From Chrysaora quinquecirrha (lineage: Eukaryota > Cnidaria > Scyphozoa > Semaeostomeae > Pelagiidae), in the NCBI GenBank assembly GCA_014526335.1, contig JACTAT010000013.1, forward strand, positions 75,901-139,900: a stretch of 64,000 bases of DNA, read 5' to 3'. The notes under the pieces are model-generated. The model saw nothing but the letters and a program-made list of their open reading frames with translations, was not told the DNA's origin and made no database searches. Shown here in pieces: positions 41,628-55,850 of the stretch; positions within the stretch are counted from its first letter, which is position 1, and each line of letters begins with the position of its first letter. The position numbers were made by a program, and so were the translations under genes.

Positions 41628-42124
41628 TTGCAAATATGACTCAACCAGGAAAGGAATTGAACCTGTAACTACTCGCTATGTAACAATTAACTATCGTTGG
41701 TTATATCCATCTTAATATTCCAAATCGCATTCTTCGAATTTTCCATAATTGTTTCTGTGAAACTATACAGCATTGCTTTACATTCGGGTTGTTAAGAAAA
41801 TTAGCACATCAACGGGTCTGGCAAGCATTAAAAGTTATCGTTTTGCAACAGCTATGAAGGTGATACCCCATTAGTGTATCAGGAGTATGGGATACTTGGG
41901 ATACCCAGAAAAATTCAAAGGGAAATGGGATAATTATTAGCACAATTAAGGGTATAGGGAATATCTTTTGTGAAATTCTGGATAAAAGGGAGCAAACAAA
42001 CGGTGGATTAGAGATATATAAGAAAAATTGTAGGAGTTGTGGGATATTCTGTCCCTTTCTGGGGCCTGGATTGCTGTATCTATTCAAATATCGATTCTGA
42101 TAACGTTATTTTCCTTCCTCCTAG
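41628..42124. other. Intron remainder before SPATA5 exon at 42125
   Basis: 0.5 kb with no gene. A tRNA-like B-box remnant (GGAATTGAACC, - strand orientation) lies at about 41656, so a SINE fragment is possible. Confidence 0.35.
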
Positions 42125-45966
<3,842 letters not shown>

Positions 45967-46042
45967 TATTAATAGAATTTTTACGCAGAAAAGAAAATTT
46001 TCTTACTGAAAAATTGCAGCAGTCTGAATCTGCTCTTGCGTG

Positions 46043-46369
46043 TTAGGCACAGGCCAAATGATCAAACATTATTTTTCAAACATTTATATTTTCTTGTCAA
46101 ACGCAATGTTTCACCGTTTGGCCACATCACAAAACATTGCTTGTCAAACATTTCTCGCTTGTTACAAGCATAGGAAGCATTGCTGAAGAAATTCAACTTT
46201 CCAAATAATCTGGTTTGCTTAAGATTCAAGCATAGAATGTTTTTGAAGTTTTCGAAAACATTGGTGTAGAAATTCTACTTTTCAAACAATGGTTTGCGAC
46301 GTGAGCAAACACTGATCTCAAATCTCAAATGTTTGACCAAAAATGTTTGATCATTTTGCCAGGACCTTA
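46043..46369. mobile_element. MITE family C, copy 4
   Basis: TTAGGCACAGGCCAAATGAT at the left and TGTTTGATCATTTTGCCAGG at the right. It begins 77 bp after the SPATA5 stop codon and so may be in its 3' UTR. Confidence 0.75.
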
Positions 46370-46730
46370 CGTTTCATCAGTCGCAACGGCAAGGAAAATG
46401 AATTAATTTGCATTCTGTAGCAAAGAATTACATAAAGCTCACACATAATTGTTTGCTGTTTAAAAAGTAGAGTTTGTCATTTCAGAGTTTGTCATTTATG
46501 CAAGAGGAGCGTATTCTGCTATGATTGGTCAAGCTGAAAACACGTGCTTTTGAAATTGCCTAAATAACTAAGAAATTGGACTGTTGAGGACGAACATGAG
46601 AACGTTACAAAGTTCAAACTCATTGAGGATAGCGCAAGCTTTATGTGAAGACATAGTACCAAATGAATATTAGTACCAGTTAAGCCTTGGAAAGACAAGA
46701 TACCACTCAGCTGCCTTTTAACTTGCTGCC

Positions 46731-46872
46731 TTTTAACTTGCTGCCTTTTAAGTTGCAGCCTTCTGAACTTTCGCTAGAGTCCGGGGAGGTTGTGGGATGC
46801 CATGGGGAGCTAACCTCCCCGGACTCTAGCGAAAGTTCAGAAGGCTGCAAGTTAAAAGGCAGCAAGTTAAAA
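46731..46872. repeat. Near-perfect 61-bp inverted repeat (hairpin)
   Basis: Arms 46731-46791 and 46812-46872 are reverse complements with one internal mismatch, separated by a 20-nt loop. The outer part consists of a CTTTTAACTTGCTGC tandem unit. The 5' flank carries one more copy of the unit. Confidence 0.92.
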
Positions 46873-47154
46873 GTAGTACCAAAAGCTTTTTCGCCTAACA
46901 CTCCTCGTATTACAAAAGGACAGAAATAGGCCGAAACAATTATATGGCCAAGAGAAAGGTTTCATAACATCAAGTGACTTGATTGGTTCATCATGTAATC
47001 AAAGTTAATCTGTAATATAATCACGTAATCAACCAGTCCGTTCATCAGGCAATAATACACCACCAAGTAATCGACTCTTCTCACTAAAATATAATCCAAT
47101 TTCTCAATTAATTGTATTTTGCCAGAATCGGACATATCTGAAAGACATTGCAAA

Positions 47155-47265
47155 ATGGATTACATAGTGATTCTCTGGATTATTTTTCTTTTACAGGTCG
47201 TTTATGTAAATCGAAATCGAACCTCTCTTACATGGAGACCAAGAAGGGTAGATGAAAAATACTAG
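47155..47265 (+). CDS. Possible small ORF with signal-like N-terminus
   Basis: ATG to TAG, 36 residues. The first 18 (MDYIVILWIIFLLQVVYV) resemble a signal or membrane segment; the rest is basic with an NRT sequon (NRNRTSLTWRPRRVDEKY). An AG at the CTTTTACAG inside it could instead be a splice acceptor, making the 3' part a terminal exon. No homologue is recognised. Low confidence. Confidence 0.2.
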   Translation: MDYIVILWIIFLLQVVYVNRNRTSLTWRPRRVDEKY

Positions 47266-50189
47266 CCAAGAATTCAGGTAATTGAGAATTACTTAGCATT
47301 CTTGGTAATATAGTTTTTTTGACTTGTGAAAAAGTATTCCTTCTCAAGGAATGCTATTAATTGTATGTTAGACTGTATTACATTTGAATTTTTGGGAATC
47401 GAAGTTGGAAATGGGGAACAGGTAGAACCGTGATATTATTTGGACTATTCCATTTATTCCAACCTTTAGAATGGAAGAGGGGGAAGAGAACGCGTCGCAG
47501 GTTTATGACACACTCGAAAGTGTCTTGGATTCCGACCTTTGCAGGCTCGCTTTCTAAAACCCTTGCGTATATTTACAGGTGTCAAGAGTACTGGAAATGT
47601 GTCCAGATTGTTTGTCCCAAAATATCAGTATTATGGTACAAGCAGCAGGTCCACGCCAACGATACTTAGCTCCGCCGAACCCTGATCTTCTTTAACAATT
47701 AAAAGATTGCTTGTCGCAGTCAGCTTCTGTTGTCAATCCTTCTTTTTAGTGCCGTGAGGGGGTTTCTGGGGGTATTATTTGAATTCGCCGAGTTGTGCCT
47801 TTCATATGGGTGGTTTTCATTAATATCTTCTACATATGGGTCCAGTTTTCTTCTAAAGCACCTTACAACTGGGCCTAAAACCAGATGTTTTGTAGATTAG
47901 GTTGTACAGTGTATAGGGTATCAAAACAAGTGATCTCTTTTTGTAATCTGTGATTCGTATTGGTTCAGTAGCACATTAAAGGTGGGTGTGGTTTAGAAAA
48001 ACTCGGGTAATTCAAATACGGGTCAGGGTCCCCCGGGATTCGGGACTGAAGTTCATGACTAATTCAAGACCAGTACCTAATGCTTTTGGCGGGCTGCCGT
48101 TTGCAGACAACACAATGTTAGATAGTATTTGAATTTACGTTTGTCCATATCAGCTTGATTGTCTAGGTCTTTCGGTTTCGTTTAAACATGGAGGGCGTGG
48201 TACCTTTGCTCACTGTATAATGATATCAGTAAGGTTCTCACAGCACTTAAAAGAGTTTCTTTGTAGCGAAAAGGCGTATTCTACAATGAGTCAGGAATTT
48301 AACATCAGTGTATTTAGATCCCATTGACAACTTGATGTTTAAAGGACATCATATGGATTAAGCATGTGTGGCTTGACTTTGTAATTGTTCTATTGCTACT
48401 CTTACCGTAGGAGTACAATAGTTTGACTGAACAGACTGGTGTTCCTATTTGATACACATATAAACTGTATTGAAATTTAGCTTGAATGAAACGTTGTCCA
48501 ATGACCAAACTCTACTATTGTTTCATAATTAATTGATAACCTCGAAACACCTGTGGTGGTATAAGTTTGATTGATAAAACTATGTGATTATTATTAATTT
48601 ATTATTTAATATGTTGCATCGCAAAAGATAGAATTTATGTCGAGATTTCGTCATGTCTTATTAGACTTACTACACGAGTCGTAGTCTTCGCTATTGAATT
48701 GAATTGCTGGACGCTCAAACTAACGACTCATTCAAATTCGTATCGCGAAAGTGGACTGACATTTTTTGCCTCGTTTCCATAATTCTGTTCGATTGAAGAT
48801 ACTCCGACCCCCTGACAGAAATCTCTCTCATCTCACTTTTTGCTGTGCAAAGTGCAAACTCCACTCAACTCGGCTGAACAACAAATTTGTTCGATTGCTA
48901 ATTGAAACAAATAAAAAATTTACCAGCAAAGTACTTATTAATCCTTATTAATCCAAAGATTAAAAAAAAACAAAACAAACTACACTTCATCTAGTCTTCT
49001 CTTACTGAAAATCATAACTCGTTCCTCTGTAATAATTTTATTACTCAAGTACTGTAAGATATGCATGTCCAAAGTTTATGCAATATTTTTACGAACGCGG
49101 GCAGAAAACCATCAAGGCAAAAGACATGAAATATAAAAACAAACTAATGCAATTCTCGTTAACGTTAACATAATTTCCACTATACATTAAATTTTTCGGG
49201 CAGCTATACAGCCTTTTTATTCTGTACAGTTTTGACGAGGAAAGTTGGAGAGCGGAGACCTTGGAACTGAAAACCAGAGAAAATTGTGGAGAATCTTAAA
49301 CAAAATGTCAGGAAGCTGAATCAACTTCAACTTTATACTACAGGCACTTAAAGCATCTTAAAGTATCTACAAAAGAAATTTTCTCGTTGGTACAATAAAG
49401 TTCAGAAATATTTACTGTTGCAGTTCCTTTGACTTGACGGCTTTCAGTTCAGGTTTTTCGGTCCCGCTTCAGTCTTCTGTGTTTGAATCCAACAATTTTA
49501 AAGGAAAAACTTCTTTTCCACTCCAAATTTAAACAGCTTAGAGAAATCATCTATTGAAAAACACTGTATCGCAAAGTTGAATTGAAAAATGCCTTGCAAG
49601 ACCCTCAACTTTTCGATTTACATCATTTGTTGCAGAGCCTGTGCGAAGCTGCGATGATGTTTTCCCTCCATTGCTAGCCAAAGATTTCTTGTAATCCAGG
49701 GGGCTCGCAGTTTTATCCAAACAAACCGAAGTTTTGTATTTCGAAATCAGAAACAAATTTGATTGGCCAATAAAACAATAACTTTTGTAAAAACACAATG
49801 GTCTATTGTTAAAAACTCAAATACTGCTCTCTGATTGGTGATCCAATTTTCTGGGTGCGAAGGGAAAATTTTGCCACTTTCAGCTACAGTATTTGAACAA
49901 GTCCCTAACTGAAGCGAACAACAACAACATCAATTCAATTCAATGTGAGCGAAAGTAAGGGACTTGGGACAAGTCTACTATGATTTGGTCGTTAATTACA
50001 TGTTCTCAGACAGATAATGAGGTCATTAGTTACAGTAATGCCATTCGTTGCATAATTATAACTGCTCTGCATTGTACTAATTCGTAATGACGGCCATTTC
50101 AGGATAACACAAAAGGATTTCAAGATTTCAAATTCTCGATTCCAACGAAGGATGAACGAAGATGTTTTTGATCACAACATTTCAAATGT

Positions 50190-52070
50190 ATTCATTACAT
50201 CTCAGGGGTAATGTGGAGGATGTTCAGTAATGTTGTGGGTTATCTTTAATGTGGTAGTAATATGAAGGGTGTTCAATAATATGGAGGGGTGTCTTTCAGA
50301 AGTTTAAAGGATGCGAAGTAATCTGGAGGACTGTCTTTCAGTAATGTGAAGAGTGCGATGTAATGTGGAGGGCTTCGTTCGGTAATGAGGAGGGTTTTCA
50401 GTAATGTGGAGGACTATCCTTCAGTAATATGAAGGGTGTGAAGTAATGTAGAGGACTAGCTTCAGGTAATGTGAAGGGTGCGAAGTAATGTGGAGGTCTA
50501 TTTTTCAGTTATGTGAAGGGTACACAGTAATGTGGAAGGCTATCGTTCTGTAATCGGGATGGTGTGCAGTAATGTGGAGGATGTTCAGTAATGTTGAGGA
50601 CTATATTGCAGTAATGTGGTGGATGTGGAGAAATATGGAGGGTTGAGCTATCTTTCAGTTATGTCAAGGGTGTTCAATAATGTGGAGGGGTGTCTTTCAG
50701 AAGTTTAAAGAATGCGAAGTAATTTGGAGGACTGTCTTTCAGTAATGTAAAGGGTGCGATATAATGTGGGAATGTCTTTCAGTAATGTGAAGAGTGCGAT
50801 GTAATGTGGAGGGCTTCGTTCGGTAATGAGGAGGGTTTTCAGTAATGTGGAGGACTATCCTTCAGTAATATGAAGGGTGTGAAGTAATGTAGAGGACTAT
50901 CTTCAAGTAATGTGAAGGGTGCGAAGTAATGTGGAGGACTATCTTCAGGTAATGTGAAGGGTACACAGTGATGTGGAGGGCTATCTTGAAGTAACGTGGA
51001 AGGCTATTTTCAGTAGCGTGGAGGATATCACGAGAAATGTGAAGGGTGTCCGAGATTGCGGAGGGCTGTCTTTCAGGAATGTGGAGAGTGAGCAGTAATG
51101 TAGAAGACTATCTTGTAGTTATGCGGAGGGCTATTTTTCAGTAATTTTGAGGATGTTCGGTAATGATGAGGCCTAATTTTCAGTAATGCAGGGCCGTCGG
51201 AAGCGGGGCTGCCCCAATAATTTTGAAAACAATGGTATGACGTCATAAAATCATTACGCCATCTAATACTTTTTAAGTTGTTCAGCCCCCCAATCCGAGA
51301 TTCCTTCCGACGGTCTTGTAATGTGAGGGGTCCGAAGTAATGCGGGGGGCTATCTTTCAGTAATGTGGAGGCTATCTTAAATTAATGTGCAGGGTGCACA
51401 ATAATGTGGAGGGCTTTCTTGCGATAATGTAGTGGAGGCGATGTAATGTGGAGGGTCTTCTTGAAGTAACGTAGGAGGAATATCTTGAAGGCTATCATCA
51501 GTAACGTGGTGGGCTATGTTGCGGTAATGTGGTGGATGCGGAGTAATGTGAAGGGCTTGGCTCTCTTTCAGTAATGTGAAGGGTCCAAGGTAATGGGGAG
51601 GGCTATTGTTCAGTAATGTAGAGGGCTATCATCAGTAATGTGGAGGATGCGGAGTAATGTGGAGGGCTATCTTGCAGTAATGTGGAGGATGTTCACTTAT
51701 GTCGAGGGCTATAATGTAATAGATGTAGTAGATGCGGGGTAATATGGAGAACTATCTTGAAGAAACGTAGAAGGCTATCATCAGTAATGTGGAGGTGCGG
51801 AGTAATGTGGAGGATATCTTGAAGAAATGTGGTAGGCTATCATCAGGGATCATCAGTGACGTGAAGGGCTATCTTGGAGCATTGTTCAGGAGGGATGTTC
51901 AGTAATGTGGAGAGCTATCTTGCAGTAATGTGCTGGATCATGCTGAGCAGTGTGGAGGGTTGGGGTATCTATGAGTAATGTTGTTCATGCAGAGTCATAT
52001 GAAGGGCTATCAATAGTAACCTTGAGCCTTTAGGGAATCGGAATGTGGAGGGTGCGGAGAAATGCGGAGG
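50190..52070 (+). repeat. Degenerate satellite array (AGTAATGTGGAGGG units)
   Basis: 1.9 kb of irregular units around CAGTAATGTGGAGGGCTATC, TTT. A higher-order duplication is visible: about 50270-50460 is repeated, with an insertion, at about 50665-50910. It is interrupted by the element at 51189-51318. Confidence 0.9.
51189..51318. mobile_element. hAT-like MITE inside the satellite
   Basis: Ends CAGGGCCGTCGGAAGC and CTTCCGACGGTCTTG are inverted repeats. The ends match the element at 52079-52242. No clean 8-bp duplication is visible here. Confidence 0.65.
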
Positions 52071-52078
52071 GACCGGAT

Positions 52079-52242
52079 CAGGGCCGTCGAGAGGCAGAGC
52101 GGGCCCTGGGGTTATGTAATCGTACAGGGCCTTCAGGAGGTTTTAGCGTGAAGTATTAAGAGAATATTCAATTTTTGCGGGCCCCCTCACAGCCCGGGCA
52201 CCGGACCTCTGACCCCGCTGGACCCCCTTCTCGACGGTACTG
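52079..52242. mobile_element. hAT-like MITE with 8-bp target duplication
   Basis: Starts CAGGGCCGTCGAGA and ends TCTCGACGGTACTG. Flanked on both sides by GACCGGAT (52071-52078 and 52243-52250), an 8-bp duplication as made by hAT transposases. GC-rich interior, no ORF. Confidence 0.82.
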
Positions 52243-52562
52243 GACCGGATGGTCAAGAAGAGCTCTCGTGGCTGCCTATTCTATTTACTGAACATCCTTA
52301 ACATTACAGCGAGAATCCCTCCGCATTACTATTGAAGATATTTCTCAACATAACTGATCATCGTCCACATCCACATTACGAGTGGTTTTTTTGTCTGAAT
52401 TCAACAATCCAGGCTTTTCTCTGCAAATTATTTCCATTTCATTTGAAAGTTATTAACATGCTAAATATTCAAATGAAACTAAATATGTAGAATGGCTTCT
52501 TTATAAATGATTTATTGGAAGGCGGAAGTTCCAAGTGAACCGCGGAGCGAAAAAGCCCGCGC

Positions 52563-52585
52563 GGAAGCGCGCGCAGCGCGCTTCC
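52563..52585. repeat. GC-rich hairpin
   Basis: GGAAGCGCGC, 3-nt loop, GCGCGCTTCC; embedded in a GC-rich island (CGCGGAGCG to CCGGGCC) within otherwise AT-rich DNA. Confidence 0.7.
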
Positions 52586-53044
52586 GGGCCAGGGCTAGTG
52601 CAATATAAAATCGGCTTTTAATTGATGCATAAGTCAAATGAAGAGAAATAAAACCGCTTATGAATAATTCAATAAAGTCTTTCGCTTTTGTCTTTTTTCG
52701 ATGCTGGAAATTGTAAACTAAAGTTAATCACATTCATCCTTCTCTGCATGTGTTGTTTTTGTCTTGGAAGTGCCATTTGGATTGGCCTATCTAGTTCCAT
52801 CCAGCTCAACTACAGTATATGGATAAGGTTGTAATGTAATGCCGATAAATGACCGATAGAAATCGAATGTGATGATAATTACGATGAAAACCAAGACGAT
52901 GATGACAGTGATAATTAAGATGATAATGATGGAAAATGATTATTCTGGATGTAGATAACGACAGTGATTATGATGATTCTGATTTTGATGATTATCATCG
53001 CGACTCTGATTCACTGATTAACGTTACGACTCCGACTATGGTGT

Positions 53045-53088
53045 TGAGGTGACGTTGAGGATGAAGATGATGCTGGTGATGATGATGG

Positions 53089-53143
<55 letters not shown>

Positions 53144-53165
53144 AATGATGATGACGATGATGATC
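53045..53165 (+). repeat. (GAT)n microsatellite
   Basis: A GATGAT run of about 120 bp inside a wider GAT/ATGAT-rich zone (52860-53400). It produces open His-, Ile/Met- or Asp-rich frames that are artefacts. Confidence 0.92.
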
Positions 53166-53792
53166 TTTGCGAGTCATGTATGATTAATGTTATGATTATG
53201 ATGACGATTGATGATGATGGGGTTGATGATGATAATTATCATGATAGTAATTATTTTGAAGATGAAATTGATCATCATGTTGATTGCCATCAAGATGATT
53301 GTGATAATGATCATGATGGTGATCATCGTGTTGATCTTGCTGGTCATGATCATGATCATTTAACGATGAGTGTGATGAAAATCGTGATAGACTTGGTATT
53401 TTGGGGTAAAAGATCTTGATTGCTTTCGTAATTTTCGTGTTTGTTAGTAAGCATCGAAATGATCCTTGTTTCCCACATTAATTACTCTTGTAATCCTGAA
53501 TTAGTTGATTTGTGAGTACCAGAACAACTCTCTGCACGATTTTATAACAAGCAGAAGCCATTATGGATGATAATTCATTTCCATAATTCAAACGAGGCTT
53601 AGCAGTTTTAAAATTTGCCTACTAATAATCTGCTTTAGCTGAAATGAAAACCACGAGATTTCAGTCAGTGATTAGCCTTAGCTTGAAGCTTAAGCATTCT
53701 TAATTGAAAGGTTTTCATTTCTTATTTAGCCAGGATATTCAACGTGCTAATTAACATTTTCCCCAAAAAAGCAGAGCTGTTCGTTATTTGTT

Positions 53793-54300
53793 TGGAGGAC
53801 GTACGATTTGTTAGGTGGACGTACGATTTGGTTGCAGGACGTACGATTTGTTTGCAGGACGTACGATTTGTTTGAAGGGCGTACGATTTGTTTGAAGGGC
53901 GTAAGGTTCGTTTGGCGAACGTACAATGTTTGCTTTGAAGGACATATGATTTGTTTGAAAGACGTATGGTTTATTTGCAGTACGTGCGATTTGTTTTCAG
54001 GACGTAAGGTTTGTTTGGCGGACGTACAATGTTTGCTTTGAAAGACGTATGGTTTATTTGCAGTACGTGCGATTTGTTTGATGGACGTACGATTTGTTTG
54101 GAGGACGTACGATTTGTTTGCAGGACGTACGATTTGTTTTAAGGACGTACGATTTGTTTGCAGTACTTACGATTTGTTTTAAGGACGTACGATTTGTTTT
54201 AAGGACGTAAGAATTGTTTGGAGGACGTACAATGTTTGACTTAAGGACGTAGGATTTGTTTTTAAAGGCGTAAGATTTGTTTGAAGGATCTAGAATGTTT
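53793..54300 (+). repeat. 20-bp minisatellite
   Basis: About 25 copies of GGACGTACGATTTGTTTGCA with substitutions; GTACGATTTGTTT is the most constant part. Confidence 0.92.
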
Positions 54301-55850
54301 GATTTGAAGAAATGGAAGAGCTCGCTCTTACTCTTTTATCTAATTACGAAATCACCATCATGACTTTAATCAGAAACTAACAAAACTAAAAATCTGTTTA
54401 CATGGTTTTCAACAATTTTAAAACCTTATAAATTTAGAGTAAAACCAATTGAAATTAAAGTAAAAGTCTTACTGGTCAAATGATGTCCAAATTCCGCATC
54501 CTAAACCCAAAGAACCCAGAAAAGCTTAATATTTTGCGAAACTGGCTTTTAGAAAACCAAAAGGCCCATTTAATAATCAGATTTTTCAATTTCGGAGAAG
54601 AAATTTCTTGTATTACTAGAAATTGTAAAATTTGCAATTAGATAAGTTGCTACAAAATGTCATGTTAGTTGAACTCGATCAGAATTACTGTGCTATCTAT
54701 TTTCCTGATCTTATACATATTATGTAATAATAGTCGTTTTTCATTATTAATGATTCGATGTCTGAGTCTATATGTATTCATGATAAAGGATTCTCTCTAA
54801 CAAACGAGTTTTAATTCTTTGAAATTAAGATAAAATATAGCCTAGCTCTATAAATGATCTACCATGTCTTGAGCCTGTTTCCTCCTTGTTTGCTGGCTTA
54901 ACGTCATGAGATGTAAGAATGAAATTAATTAAAAAGCTTTTTTCTTGCAGAAGTTAATTACAGGCAAAGATCAGTGTAGTTGCTAAGTGCTACAAATGCA
55001 GTTCGAAGGTATTTATTTGCAGCATGGAAAATGCTTCTAGGAGGTGAGCTTTTGTTGATACTAGAATTTTCAATTAATCTTAAATGTATGAAAGCCGAGA
55101 TGAGAATTTAGATTGAATCTTTCGTGCAATAGGCATGCTTTTCTTAAAGCAAGTCTGCAGTTTATACGGCAGAAAATGATAGCATTTGGTGGTAAAAGAG
55201 GATCGAGTTGTGACTACCATAAACGCTTTTATTATTTTGGTACGAACCGGTAAAGATGTTTTGTTTATCTATCACCGATTCTATCCCTGAATTCTCTCTC
55301 TCTCTCTCAGCGTCAGATGGCCCTGGTCCGCTCTGCTGTGATTCTGATCAGATTACGCCTCTCTCTCTGTATTCTGCTAGGTGTGACGCGGCTGCCATGC
55401 CAACGCCAGTCCAGTCCTGGAAATCCTGGTACCATGATGTTGTTTGTTGGTCTTCCTCTTCACCGTGGATGTTGTACTCCTCCCTGAGCTGGTCGCTTCT
55501 CCATCCTTCTCTTCTCATCTTTCCTAAATTAGCTTCTTTAATTTTGCTTATTGCATTTTAAACGCAAATCTAGTATTCTTGCAATACTGGTTTTAGCATA
55601 TTTATCTTTGTTTTATCTATTTGTGTATACACGACTTATTTACTTTCCCTTGCTGGTTCTTATTTTCCTTACATATAAACATTTTCGTCACAGAATAACC
55701 TATACTTGTCTAACATATTCTCATTTCATTGAAAGTTTCCTATATTTTCAATTTTCATCTTGCTTCTGCTTGATGTTTATTTTATTTACTTCAGATGATT
55801 TATGTTCTCTTTGTAGAGATAAATGAACTACAGTGATTCCAGAAAGAGAT
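54301..55850. other. 5' flank of the nicotinic receptor gene
   Basis: 1.5 kb, AT-rich, with a TCTCTCTC run near 55293. An open frame at 55256-55561 has no recognisable domain. The promoter and 5' UTR of the receptor gene are presumably in the last few hundred bases. Confidence 0.4.

Larger units (their letters stand above)
46370..50189. other. Intergenic region after SPATA5
   Basis: 3.8 kb without a confident gene. It contains the hairpin at 46731-46872, a family A fragment at about 46880-46945, family D pieces at about 48655-48735 and 49905-49980, and the small ORF at 47155. Confidence 0.5.

Noticed and set aside
52995..53419. Poly-His and Asp/His-rich frames
   Set aside because: Products of the (GAT)n microsatellite and its flanks in different frames.
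55256..55561. 101-codon frame with Ser/Pro/Cys-rich product
   Set aside because: Low-complexity TCTC-rich start, no domain, and no splice link to the nicotinic receptor exons.
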